Of a DNA stretch of 64,000 nucleotides, positions 47,746 through 59,782 are shown piece after piece. The stretch's first letter is position 1; each line of letters begins with the position of its first letter. The position numbers and the translations under genes are program-made. Source of the DNA: Glycine soja (Eukaryota > Streptophyta > Magnoliopsida > Fabales > Fabaceae). The notes beneath the pieces are model-generated. The model saw only the letters and a list, made by a program, of their open reading frames with translations. It did no database searches and was not told the DNA's origin. The DNA is taken from NCBI RefSeq assembly GCF_004193775.1, contig NC_041005.1:7752501-7816500 (forward strand). The letters run 5' to 3'.

Positions 47746-49010
47746 CGTGGATATGTGTTACTCATTAAGATTTAAATATTTTTTATTTTTTCACCAACTT
47801 AAATATGTAAATATTTTTTATTTATACATATGTTTTGGAGTATAATTTTATTTCAACTTATATTTTAGTGTATTTTTATTTGATTTTATATTTAGAGTAA
47901 TTTTTAGATAATTTTATTTGAAATTCACAAAATTTATTTAAAATTACTGGTGGACAGCTTAATTGTATGGATTGTAGAATATTTGAATAACTTAACAATT
48001 AAAATTATTTTTCAAGAAAATATTAAAATAAATAAAAGTTACAAAAAAATGTTAGTTAAAATATTTTTAAACTCATTTATTTTTTTTAAAATATCCTTGC
48101 ATACCCACGGATATTAAAAATCCACATATATTCATTTAAATGATATTGTATAGGAGCAAACACATAATAAATATTTATTTGAGAACACGAGTAAAAGATA
48201 ACTACTAGTTACATCCATCCCATTCATTATCATCCATATGCTCAATCTTATACGTATTTTTTTTAAGGAAAAAACTTAAAAACACTTATAATTTAAAACT
48301 ATTTTAATATATGTATATATATGAATATTCATAATTATCTTATATATTATATATATGTATATACTAACATATATAAAATTTAAAAAATAATTGATAAATA
48401 TATTATAAAAATATAATAATATGAAAATTATAAACTATAAATTATAAATTTAGCACCCTATTACACGAGATGAATATTATGTTAATTTTTGTTTATATAT
48501 GAGTTGATGAAGGAATATTGTTTAGTTATGTTTATAGCGGTATTCAATGTGAAACGGGAAATCTCTCCTATAGTTCCACACTAGAGTATATGAACTGAAA
48601 GAACGCATAACTACCTCGGTACTCACAATCGTGTAGTGATACTGATGAGCATGCATTGATTACGTTGACCATATCATGCGTAAGTGCCCATCACGGGATC
48701 TTTAATGCCACGCTACTTTTGTAGGTTATAGTCGCTCTGCTACTGCTACTACGATTCTTTCTGTAAAAGCAAGCAAATGTTCCAAATGAAAAGCTTACAC
48801 ATTGTGAGCAAAGCATATTTTATAGACTTTAATTATCTCCTCGGATCAGCACAGATGATTAATTGCTAAAAATAAATTGCAAGTATCGGTGACAGATTCA
48901 GGAATTGTGATATAATACTCACATATTTCCTCTTATCTCAAATTAATTAATCATATTTAATTATATTAATTTTAATTAATTTTTTTAATTTATCATTTAT
49001 TGGAACTTAG

Positions 49011-49589
49011 CAAGGTTATCAAATTTGAGAGTTTACGTAGACTCGTGAAAGTTTCATAGACTTGACTCGTAGACTCGTAAGAGTTTACTTTGTATAAAAA
49101 TAATAACAAAATATCTATAAATAACATACTAATTAAACATTTCAACAATATAATAAAACAAAACAGTAAATCATAAAGTTCAGAATATTTAAATAAGTAA
49201 GTCTAGTAATAATATATCACTAGTAGACAATAACTTATAGAAGTTATAGTAGCGGTAGATCATTCTCATCGAGGATTTGATGTTATTAGAGAACAAGAGT
49301 TTAATATTATTAAAGGTGAAAATTTTGTATTTAAGAATAACGCGCTAAATGAAGATATGTTGAATGCTAAACACACAGAAAACAATAAAAAATAACTTAC
49401 ATTTTGATCTAATTTTTTTAACATGCTAACTCGTTAACTCGGTGATAAACTCGAGAGTTTACCGAGTTTACTAAGAGTTTACCTGGAGTCTACTATAAAA
49501 GAGTTTATTCAAGAGTCAACTCGCATAAGACAAGTGAACTTGTAAACTCGTAAGAGTTAACGTGTTAACTTGAGAGTTTGATAATCTTG
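49011..49589. mobile_element. hAT-like MITE with 8-bp target duplication
   Basis: The ends CAAGGTTATC and GATAATCTTG are inverted repeats. The flanks GAACTTAG (49003-49010) and AAACTTAG (49590-49597) agree at 7 of 8 bases, the size expected of hAT elements. The subterminal regions are packed with short repeats such as ACTCGTAAGAGTT and GAGAGTTTAC. There is no coding capacity. A related end occurs at the right edge of the window. Confidence 0.8.
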
Positions 49590-50448
49590 AAACTTAGTAT
49601 TAGTAATAAAAAGAAGTCATTGAAACTAAGACCTTAATTAAATGTAAAATATTTTAAAGATAATAGCATTAATTGAGATAAAATTAATTGAATTTTTTTT
49701 ATATTTAAAATTAAGAAAAATATTTTTTTTCTTTGAGATGAAAGAAAATTCACATGTATAAATTAGTGGGGACATCATTTATATTATAATTATTTTTTAA
49801 CTATATTTTAGGTTATGAAGGCAATTTATAAGTATGCACATATTTTATATTTGAGAAAAATTTTAAAAAAATTAATATGAGGATTAAAAAAACTTAAATC
49901 CTATCGCATTTCCAAATTCGAACTTGATCTTATCCTTAATCAAAGTGAGTTTTCTCCCAAAAGAAAAGATAATTTGATGGATTTCTAACCTCTACAATTT
50001 TTCAAATGGACAAGTCCATAAAAGTTAAAGTATTTAATGGCATGGTATTAAAAGTATTTTTAAAATTTGGGATTATCAAATTTAATCATGACACGAAATT
50101 TGATTAATTAATTTTCTTACATAAAAATTAGAGAAAAATTAAGAAATGACGAATCTTATTGTCTTAACCAAAGTTCTAACATATTTTTGCTTCCTGAAAA
50201 TTTATACGTCGACTTTATAAAATCTAAATATTTTATAATTTAAATGATTTTTATCTAATGTATTCTATTAATCTTCATTTAAATATTCAATCGTTAAATA
50301 TGAAAAATTATTAATAAAAAATGAAATTTTATAATTCATATGCCTACATAAGCTACATTGATAAGTATTATTTTAAAAATTAGACTAATAAGTAAAATCA
50401 TCTGAAGAAGAATATCACCCTAGTTTACACAAAATGTAAATTAAACAT
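49590..50448. other. Intergenic, AT-rich
   Basis: No gene or bounded repeat was recognised. Confidence 0.5.
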
Positions 50449-50721
50449 TTTTTTTATCAGCAATAACAAATAATATTAAATTGCACAAGTGCTAAAAATA
50501 CAAGAGATGGGCACCTAAAAGAGATCCCTCAGGCACCACCAGTTTTACAAAAGTATTACTGCAATCTCCCCACCCACAAAAAATTGACAACAGGAAACAC
50601 ATCTTTGTCTATATCCTCACCAATACGTGAATGCATAAAGAGAGATGCGACCCTTCATCCCAACAGTCAGAACCACCATAAATCAAACAAACTAAACCAC
50701 ACTACTTATCGTATACAAATT

Positions 50722-51075
50722 TTACAAAAAAGAAAGACATATAGCTGGATTTGTTTGCCACATTTGAAATGTCACCGAGAAATCCTTTTTATACCCTTTG
50801 AGCCATGACCAAGTGGAGGACATGCAATTATGCCATAGACGATCTTGATCAAAGTGTATTCTGTCAAATATAATCCTATTAGTTCCAAATGCTCCACACA
50901 ATTGCACACCATCCCACTTGTCTCCATAAATTTGCATTATTACCTTGTAGACCATGTGAGTTTTGCAAGAAGTGTTCTTTAGCATGGTGTGGTAATGCGG
51001 ATGATAAATCGAAAAGGTTATCCCATCTTCTCCAAACTTCATTAGTCATATCACAAGAAAAGAACAAATGACTTA
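50722..51075 (-). pseudogene. LINE ORF2 C-terminal zinc-binding (zf-RVT) part
   Basis: The frame contains ISHLFFSCDMTNEVWRRW, matching the HLFxxC..xxxW signature of the zinc-binding domain that follows plant LINE reverse transcriptases. It then continues past LWRQVGWCAIVWSIWN. Frameshifts are present. It continues the coding remnant seen at 57314-57126. Confidence 0.75.
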
Positions 51076-51426
51076 TGATGGGTGGCACGTCTTTGTCTTC
51101 AAGACCAAGGGAGTCTCCGTTAAGCAAAGAAAGCGAGAGAGAGAATTATGAATATATTTACCTACTTTATTCAATACAAAGGAATTATTTATAGCCAATC
51201 ATTGGTTGTGCCTAGAATCTTCCGACATGTGACTCATACTATATGACAAATACTGTTGACACTAACAAACATGCAGGCATAATCATTACGTGCATGAACC
51301 CAATATCCATTAGCGCACTAATTACTAACGGAATCACACGATCATGCTCGCTTAGTGGCTCTCGTAATCTTTCCAGAAGCTTGGCCTATGGGTGCTCCTT
51401 CGTGGTCACGTTGATGATTTGCATCA
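51076..51426 (-). repeat. Gypsy 3' LTR
   Basis: Direct repeat of 56561-56912 with a few percent divergence. Shared landmarks are GTCTCCGTTAAGCAAAGAAA and TCGTAATCTTTCCAGAAGCT. Confidence 0.88.
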
Positions 51427-51597
51427 ATACCCGCGTCTGGCAAAGACACCTTGTCCTCAAGGTGGAAATTTGCGCGCAGTGTTTCCTAGGCTTCCCATGT
51501 CGTTTCTTCTTGGGGTAGCTCGTGCCATTGGACCAAAACCAACAGGAAGGGGGGAACCTGTGTGTCATCCCACTTTGTATCCAATATGCACAATGGC

Positions 51598-54180
51598 TCA
51601 ATCAGTGGATGATGGTCTTTGGCGCATGGAGGTAGAGGGTCTGTGACCTATGTAATGGGACCGTGATGTGGCTTGAGAATTGAGCAATGGAGAACGTTGT
51701 GGATTTTGGATGAGGACGGGAGGGCCAAACGGTAAGCCACAACGCCAATGGTTTTTATGACCTGGAAGGGACCATAATAACGTTTGAAAAGTTTGTGGAA
51801 TGTGGTCCGTGAGAGTGAGGTTTGGCGGTATGGTCAAAGTTTTACATAGACCTAGTCACCAACTTGGTACGTGACATCGCGGCACCTGTTATCAGCTTGT
51901 GTCTTCATGGTTTGCTAAGCTTTTTGGAGGCGTGTTGTCAGCAAGGCCCAAAGTTCCTGACCCGTAGTAAGCATGTGGTCAACAGCCTCAACCGGGGAAG
52001 ACCCTAGAATGTAAGTGGTGAATGAGGGTGGTGGCTTCCCATAAGTGGCTTCGAAGGGAGTCATTCCGGTGGCCGAATGTACAAATGTGTTGTAGCACCA
52101 TCCAACGAGGGAGAGATACAAAAACAACTGAGATGGGGTGTGATGAACAAAGCAACAGAGATACTATTCCAGTGTGCGATTGAGAACTTTAGTCTGCCCA
52201 TCGGTTTCGGGGTGATAGGAAGTACTCATGCGCAGTTGTGTGCTCGCAATGGTGAAGAGTTCACGCCAAAAACGTCCGATGAAGATAGGGTCGCGGTCCG
52301 AAACCAAACTTCGGGGAAAACCATGAAGCTTTCACATGATGTTGAGGAAGAGTGTTGTGACCTTGTGTGCTGAGTAGGTTGGCTTGAGTGCGCCAAAATG
52401 AGCCCTTTTGGTGAAACGATCCACCACGACAAGTATGGTAGTGTAGCCTTGTGAGGGAGGGAGACCTGTGATATAATCAAGAGATAGGTCCTCCCATGGT
52501 GAAGTCAGTATTGGCAAAGGTTGGAGCAGACCCGCGGGACATTTGGGTTCATATTTGATAAGCTGGCAGGTAGGGCATTGGCGAACAAAGTCACGAACGT
52601 CGTGGTGCATGTTGGACCAGTGGAAGTTGGCCTGAAGGTGATGAAGGGTCTTGGAAAACCCCATATGGCCACCAATGGGAGTCGTATGGAACTTCGTAAT
52701 GAAGGATGTACGAAAAGAGTGGTCCTGGTCAAGCTATATCCTGTGCTAGAAATAAAGGAGCACGTCATGGAACCTGTAATCAGGTTGCGGGTTGGTGGCA
52801 GAGGTCACCTGCCGAATGTGGTCTTGCAAGGAGGTGTTGGCTCGAATGTAATCGTGAATAGCCTCGAGAAACATGGGGTGGGGCATGGAAAGAATGAGGC
52901 ACTGGCCATGCGTGTACTGAGGTAGGCGCGATAAAGCATCAACTACAACATTGGTCTTGTCGGCTTTGTATTGAATCGAATAATCATAACCAAGAAGCTT
53001 GGACAAATAGACCTGCTGCTCCAGCGTTTGAATGACCTGGTTCATGAGCTCGCGTAGGCTCTTATGATTGATGAGGATGATGAATGGGTTCCCTAACAGA
53101 TATTGGCGCCAGTTACAGACGACGATGGTGGTGGTATGCAGTTCTCGGACATACGTGGAAGCACGTTGCAGCTGAGGGCAGAAGATCTTGTTGAAAAATG
53201 CCAATGGATGGCCATGTTGCATGAGGACAATGCCCATAGCAATGCCGAAAGCGTCAGTTTCGAGTGTGAATGGCACCGAGAAATCAGGTAAAGCCAGGAC
53301 TGGGGCCTGAGTCATGGCCTGCTTGAGGTTATCAAAAGCAGATTGGGCACCCTCGCTCCAATGAAAGTTATCCTTCTGTAATAGGGTAGTCAAAGCAGAG
53401 GCGATTGAAGCGTTACCCCGATAGAACCTTGTAAGACCCAAAAAATCCGCATAGAGAATGAGTGTTGGTTGGTGTAGGTCAATGAATCATAGCCTGGATT
53501 TTGGATGGGTCAGGGGCGATGCCGGCACTAGAAACAATATGCCCCAAGTATTCGAGTTGTTGTTGGGCAAATAAGCACTTCGACTCCTTGAGGAATAAAT
53601 GACCCTGAGTTAGACATTCAAACACCTGAGTGAGATAATGGATGTGATCCTTGAGGGAGGGGCTGTAGACGAGGATATCGTCAAAGAAGACAGTGATGAA
53701 GTGGCGGAGGAAAGGCTTCAGTAGCTCGTTCATGGTGGCCTGGAACATCGAGGGGGTGTTGCACAAGCCGAATGGAATTACCTTGTACTCGTAGTGCTCG
53801 AGGTATGTGCGAAAGGCTGTCTTGGCCGTGTCTTGTTCCGCCATCAAAATCTGGTGGAAGCCTTGCCGGAGATCCAGCTTGGAAAACCATGAGGCAGCGC
53901 CTAGCTCGTCGAGGAGTTCATCGATCGTAGGCATGGGAAAGTAATCCTTTACGGTTAAAGAATTGAGAGTGCGATAGTCAACACAAAATCTCCAGCTACT
54001 ATCCTTCTTCTTCACCAACAATACTGGTGATGAAAAGGGACTGCAACTGAGCTGGATAAGGCCGACAGACATGAGTTCGTTCACCTGGCATTTGATTTCT
54101 ATTTTTTGGAAATATGTGTATCGGTATGGATGAATGCTCACGGGTTCGGAGTGCGGGAGAAGGTGGATTTTGTTAGACAA
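51598..54180 (-). pseudogene. Gypsy pol remnant (RT, RNase H, integrase)
   Basis: The RT part (54180-53479) has FCVDYRTLNSLTVKDYFPMP, WFSKLDLRQGFHQI and an intact palm motif FFDDILVYS. RNase H follows (53441-52746) with LETDAFGIAMGIVL and a degenerated LREL for the usual helix. The integrase zinc-finger and core part is 52664-52332 (CPTCQLIKYEP; LDYITGLPPS), then 52127-51915 (ATGMTPFEATYGKPPP). Frame changes between pieces and several stops show it is dead. Confidence 0.88.
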
Positions 54181-54181
54181 G

Positions 54182-55240
54182 TGGCCTCAGATATCTTAAG
54201 AAGGGGGGGTTGAATTAAGATATTCCAAACTACTTCCCCAATTAAAAATCTATTTCACTTTTTATTCAAGTTATGAATTCCCTTAATGACAATCTTCTTA
54301 AATACTGATTCAAATAAAACAATTTGAATATGAATATAAAGCAATAATAAATAAAGGAGATTAAGGGAAGAGAAAGTGCAAACTCAGATTTATACTGGTT
54401 CGGCCACACCCTTGTGCCTACGTCCAGTCCCCAAGCAACCCGCTTGAGAGTTCCACTATCTTGTAAATTCCTTTTACAAGTTCTAAACACACAAGGACAA
54501 TCCTTCCTTTGTGTTTAGAATTCCTTTACAACAAGAGACTCACGGTCTCTTAATCCCTTAGAGAATGAGGAGAAGAAGAAGAATAAATCTCTCTAGAAAG
54601 AGATGGATTTTACAGATTGAGCACTCAAATAATTCCTTAATGAGTTCAATTGAATTGGCCAAGGAATTCTTAAGAGGATAAAATGATTTTGCTCTTTGAG
54701 AGGATAAACACTTGTTGTTCTGAAAAACTCTCTGCAAATTCGTGTTTAAGTCACATATATATATAGACCATTGGTGGTCATGAATAAAGCCTTTGAAAAG
54801 TTGTGACTCTTAGAATTATTTTTCTGAAAATCCTGTCTGGTAATCGATTACAGTAATTGTGTAATCGATTATAACTTTTAAAATTTGAATTAAAACATTT
54901 ATTAACTGCTGGTAATCGATTACCAAAATTGTGTAATCAATTACACAGTCTAAAATTTTGAATTCAAATTTTAGTAGTTGTTATAAAACATATTTGGCCA
55001 CTGGTAATCGATTACCAGAGAGTAAATCCTTTGAAAAACACTTTTTAATTTAAATTACTTGGCCAAACCTTTTGCTAATTCAATTAGGAATTCCCTTCCT
55101 AATATACTAGTGATCATCTTGATGCTATGACTTGTAATCTTGAAGTATTGTCTTGAATTTAATCTTGAAAAGCCCATTTGCACCAATTGCATCATATCAT
55201 CATGATCATCATCAAAACATCAAAGGCAATTGTATCTACA
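54182..55240. mobile_element. Solo-LTR-like insertion inside the gypsy pol
   Basis: Read on the minus strand, gypsy coding runs DIPPNL up to about 55241 and resumes SNKIHLLPHSEP at 54177, so the 1.06 kb between them is an insertion. Its ends are TGGCCTCAGATATC and GTATCTACA (TG..CA). It contains TTATACTGGTTCGGCCACAC and several TAATCGATTA palindromes. No clear 5-bp target duplication was found. Length fits a SIRE/Maximus-type copia LTR, but the lineage is inference. Confidence 0.65.
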
Positions 55241-55560
55241 GATTTGGTGGGATATCGGTCGTGGGGGTGGTAAGGCAGTGAGTGTCTGGAAGAGGTGAGA
55301 GTATTTAAGGAGGAGGTGGCGGATAGCGGGCAAGTGGTTGGCTAAGGGAGGGCCAGGTTTGGGCGGTGGTGGAGGGGAAAGTGAATATGGAAGAAGGTAG
55401 AAGCAGAGTGGGTTTGGATAAGGCGGCGAAGTTGTAGGGAGAAGGCATCTGTTGATGTGGTTGGAGCATAAGCTCGGAGTGTAATCGAATGACTAGCATG
55501 GTGGAATTGCATGGTCAAGGTATCATAATTAGTGACTACAGGACCAAGTTGCTTGAGCCA

Positions 55561-55800
55561 CTAGATACCTAAAACAATGTTGGTGCCACTAATGGGTAGT
55601 ATATGGAGGTCAATGGTGAACGAAAACCCTTGCAAAAGGAGAGGAGTGACGTGAATCTTACGGGGCAAAATGTTTGACACAGGATTGTTAACGGAGAGGG
55701 ACGCCACTTCCAGAGATGGAAGATAAGTCACGGTGATGCCACAAGGAATCAACCTTGATAAGTCAGAATTTGGTTCAACAGGAACCCTGAGAGAAGCTTT
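55561..55800 (-). pseudogene. Gypsy gag/protease-region remnant
   Basis: The minus-strand frame contains LHILPISGTNIVLGI, resembling the end of the gypsy protease (the usual form is LPL..xDVVLG..WL). It is followed downstream by the insertion at 54182-55240. The upstream gag is disrupted by the inverted repeat. Confidence 0.55.
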
Positions 55801-56281
55801 CTCACGTATTTGAAAAGAATGTCCAAAAGTCCTCTTATTGAAAACAAAAACCAATTTCACGTATCCTGAAATTGGCCAAATACAGGCTAAAGGCCCAAGT
55901 GGAAAAGGACGAAGGCCCAAGTGGAGAAGGACAAAGCCCCCGAGTGGAGAAGTATGAAGGCCCAGAGACAAAGACACTATCAAGACTATTAATTGTTGCT
56001 GAAAGCCCAGATTAATTTGAAGGCCCATAATAAATATGTTATATTTATTTATTTATAATTTTTTTTGGGCCAAACTGTTTTGAAGGCCCATGTCTATTTT
56101 TATCTTTTTGTTCAGATATACTATAAGTATTGGTTTTTGTTTTCAATAAGAAAACTTTTGGCATTTGATAAAATTTGGTGAGAGCTTCTCTCTGGGTTCC
56201 TTGTTGAACCAATCTTAGACTTATCAAGGTAATCCTTGTGGCGTCTACCCTGACTTATCTTCCTTCATCGGAAGTGGCGTC
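55700..56281. repeat. Inverted repeat (~150-170-bp arms) within the gypsy element
   Basis: The arm 55700 to about 55870 is the approximate complement of about 56113-56281. For example, GGTTCAACAGGAACCCTGAG pairs with CTCTGGGTTCCTTGTTGAAC, and TTATTGAAAACAAAAACCAA pairs with TTGGTTTTTGTTTTCAATAA. The 240-bp loop holds AAGGCCCAAGTGGA-type short repeats. The right arm, read on the plus strand, has TATA-like and U5-like features of an LTR. This may be two LTR fragments in head-to-head orientation. Confidence 0.75.
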
Positions 56282-56560
56282 TACCCTAACTTATCTTCCC
56301 TCTCCGGAAGTGGCGTCATCCAAAAAAACTCTGTAACCTGTATCAAGCGATCTGCTCTTAGTCAGGATCACATCAGAAGGTGAAGCTGGAGTTGGAGTAG
56401 CTGGTCTTGGATGGAGTCGAGACAGAGGGTGAGGTCGTGGTGTGTGTCAGTGAGGGTCATCTGGTTCTGAGTGAGGCGAATGATGGCCTCCTCCAGGCGG
56501 TCCGTGGTTTTGGAGCGAGTATTGTGTTCTGCCATGGCGTCGCCGGCAGGTCATACCAAT

Positions 56561-56912
56561 TGATGGGTGGCGCGTCCTTGTATTCGAGACCAAGGGAGTC
56601 TCCGTTAAGCAAAGAAAGCGTGAGAGAGAGAATTATGAATATATTTGCCTACTTTATTCAATACAAAGGAATTATTTATAGCCAATCATTGGTTGTGCCT
56701 AGAATTTTTTGACACGTGACTCGTACTACATGACAAATACTGTTAACGCTAACAAACATGCAGGCTTAATCATTACGTGCATGAACGCAATATCCACTAG
56801 CGCACTAATTACTAACGAAATCACGATCATGCTTGCTTAGTGGCTCTCGTAATCTTTCCAGAAGCTTGGCTTGTGGGTGCTCCTTCGTGGACGCGACTAA
56901 TGATCTGCATCA
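56561..56912 (-). repeat. Gypsy 5' LTR
   Basis: Partner of 51076-51426. Just inside it (minus strand, 56560-56547) the sequence ATTGGTATGACCTG is a possible decayed tRNA-Met primer site, followed by a gag-like start MAEHNTRS. Confidence 0.88.
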
Positions 56913-58960
56913 ACTTGCATCTTCCAAAGAATGATGACATAAAACACATGATAGATCTTTATTCTCCAAATGAACATTTCTCTTGTGGAGGTTATTCTCA
57001 GTTGGTAATCTATCAAGGAATAACCTTCAAAGAAGGAAAGCCACTTTCAGAGGTACTTTTAGTTGCCATAGGCACTTAAAAATGTCCTCCTCTAGCGAAC
57101 CAAAACTTAGCTTGTAGATTGCTAATTAGGTGCATTTGACCGTGAAGATACTTGAAGCATCCTCCAACCAAACCCACCTATCCTCCTCATGGTGCCTCAT
57201 ATTCGTGCCTTCCAAACCAATGTTGAACTCCTCCACCAAAGTTGTCTCCCACTCAAACCATGGTCTTCTCCATCTAAACTTCCAAACCCACCTCCCAAGC
57301 TCCCACTTCCCCATATCTCAAACTAAAGCCTCCTTTTTCTCTAAGTTCAAAAATTACCTAGGAAAGGCATTTATAAGGCTTCCTTCTCCCACCGAAGCAT
57401 CCCTCCAAAACCTAATTTTCATTCAATGTCCTACTTTTCACTTGGCCATATCGTCAAACCGCCCCTCATTCTCCCTTCCACACACCCTTTTCAAATCCCT
57501 CCACCAAAATGATTCAAAGTGTCTCACCTCACCCGACCCTAGACCACGGCAACTTCCATATTTTGAATCTAGAACCTTTACCCAAAGTGCATATTTATTA
57601 TGGAATAAATTTCATTTCCATTTTACAAGCAAGGCCACATTGAACAAGGAAATGTCCTTAATCCCTAATCCTTCATGTTCTTTGGGTGAATAAATTTTTC
57701 CCTAACTAACCCAAGAATTTTTCTCCCTCCCATCATCACACCTCCCCAAGAATCTCTTTTGTAGCCTAATCAATATTTTAGCCACAACTTCCGGTATTTT
57801 AAAAAAGGACAAATAAAAGAGAGGTAGGGAAGAGAGTACTGAGTTAATCAAGCATAATCTTTCGACAAATAAGAGGTGTTTGTGTTTCCAGGTAGCTAAT
57901 CTCTTCTTGAATTTCAAAATTATAGGCTCCCAAGTCTCCAAGCACCTCACATTAGCTTCAATTAGAATACCCAAGTATACAAATGGGCATGTCATGGTTC
58001 TACAATTCAAGAACCTTGCAAACCTCCAAATATACTTTTGTGGAAGTTAACTTTTATCCCGGATACAAGTTCAAAACACCTTAAGATGCTCTTCACCATG
58101 ACCACATTTTGGATATTCATATCCCTCGTGAATATGGTATCATTAACATATGGCAATAAAGTATTTTCCATTGCTTTCTTTCTCACTTTTATATCAGAGA
58201 AAAAGCCTTTAGATGAAGCCTCCCTCATAAGCCCACACTTAGCCCTTCTGCCACAATGAAGAAAAGAAAAGGTGCAAGATGGTCACCTTGTCTTAACCCT
58301 CTTAGTGGGATAAATTCATTAGATGGGTTTCCATTGACAAGAATGGATACCAAGTTTGATGCTAAACACCCATGAATCCATTTGAGCCATATATCATGAA
58401 ATCCCAACCTCTCCATCATATACAAGAGGAAACTCCAACAAACCGAGTCATAAGCTTTTTCATAGTCCACCTTGAAAAACATGCATTTTTACTTCTTTCT
58501 TCTAACTTCATCCACCACCTCATTTGCTATCATGATACTTTGTAAGAGACTCCTCCCATGAAGCACTTTTTGTAGTCTCTTTGCCAAGATCTTAGCCACC
58601 ACCTTATACATACACCCTACCAATGAAATTGGTTTATAATCATCCCACCCTTGTGGCTTAAGATTTTTAGGATAAGAGTAATAAAAGATGCATTAGCACC
58701 TTTAGGGAAATTACCGAACTCATGAAAGTCATTTAGAAAGTTGATCACATCCCTCTTCATAACTCTCCAAAATTCTTTGATCAATTTAAAGTTGTATCTA
58801 TTCGGTCCTAAGCTCTTTGAACTACCACAATCCCATATCGCTTTCTTTATCTCCTCCTCCCCAAATCTTCCAATCAACATAACATTATCCTCAAGGGTAA
58901 CTTAGTCAAATGCCACCTCATCAAGTCTTGGCCTCAAACATACTTTATTACTACAAGTGA
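56913..58960 (-). pseudogene. LINE ORF2 reverse transcriptase remnant
   Basis: The minus-strand order is EEEIKKAIWDCGSSKSLGPN and [13 protein letters not shown] (58880-58617), then VDYEKAYDSVCWSFLLYMME and LRGLRQGDHLAPFLFF (58482-58225). The palm region follows as LLPYVNDTIF (58228-58007), then EDRWVWLEDASSIFTVKC (57314-57126). These are standard plant LINE RT blocks. The catalytic YADD is mutated to YVND, and several stops and frameshifts are present. Confidence 0.88.
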
Positions 58961-59782
58961 AAAAAAATGATTTATCTGGACAATATAAAAAATTGTGAAA
59001 TGCTACTATATTGTAACAAATTAAAAGAATATGGTTTAACTTTAGCCGAGCTTGTTGTCTTATGACGAAAATCTCTCGCTCGTTCTCAATAATTTGTTGA
59101 ATCCAATTAGATATTGAGTTTTATTGTCCATATTTGCTTCTTTTAGGGTGTTTAAAACTAAACCAAATTGTTTGTAAACCGTCAAACTAAAAAATCAAAA
59201 ATTGCTTAAACCAAAAATGCAAAAACAAAAAATTTTGTTCAGATTATGCATCTTTGTTATAAAAAATCAAACCAAACTACGTATTATAATTATATTGATT
59301 TTTAATATATAATTAATAATAAGTATTAAATAACTTATTATTTGTCCTTTGCTTATAGTGTATATTTGACTTTTATGTGTTAAAAAAAGGATACACTAAT
59401 TGTTAAAAATAGTTTGAAATATCAAGTGATAAATAAATTACTATTATGTTACAAAAAGACTTAATAATATTTATATTAATGTAAAATAAAAGTGAAAATA
59501 ATAATTTTTAATTAAAATATATCAAACAAAATTTAATAAAAATAAAATTCACTTATAAAATAACATAGCATACATATATAATAATTATTGAGTTTAATTG
59601 ATAGATTTAAATTATAATAATAGATTAAAAAAATAAACATTGATATTTTATTACAATATACCAGTATACCAGTCATTACAATATACCAGTCATTACAGAT
59701 TTTTTCAAATTATAATAATTAATGACAATCTACTATAAATAAAAGATAATTATATCTCATATTTCACTTTTTCAAATCTTGA

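Larger units (their letters stand above)
41540..49010. other. 7.5 kb AT-rich region without genes
   Basis: No coding exon was recognised in either strand. It holds a MITE-like inverted repeat (42121-42732), three long (TA)n tracts, a ~198-bp tandem duplication (46445-46805) and a ~43-bp tandem repeat (47650-47745), each listed separately. Confidence 0.6.
51076..56912 (-). mobile_element. Ty3/gypsy LTR retrotransposon, nested in the LINE and decayed
   Basis: Direct LTRs 51076-51426 and 56561-56912 (351 and 352 bp) begin TGATGGGTGGC and end TGCATCA. The flanks ACTTA (51071-51075) and ACTTG (56913-56917) are a plausible 5-bp target duplication. Pol remnants are read on the minus strand in gypsy order, RT-RNase H before integrase. 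It is interrupted by a further LTR at 54182-55240 and by an inverted repeat at 55700-56281. Confidence 0.9.
50449..58960 (-). mobile_element. 5'-truncated LINE, interrupted by a gypsy element
   Basis: LINE sequence is read on the minus strand in two parts, 58960-56913 and 51075-50449, separated by the Ty3/gypsy insertion at 51076-56912. The low-coordinate end (GCTGATAAAAAAAATGT on the minus strand) looks like a short LINE A-tail. The 5' part, with any ORF1 and endonuclease, is missing beyond about 58960. Limits at both ends are approximate. Confidence 0.8.

Noticed and set aside
52521..52925. 134-codon plus-strand frame in the gypsy element
   Set aside because: It is antisense to gypsy RNase H/integrase and shows no family resemblance.
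57130..57693. 187-codon plus-strand frame
   Set aside because: It is antisense to the LINE reverse transcriptase, whose motifs are on the minus strand.
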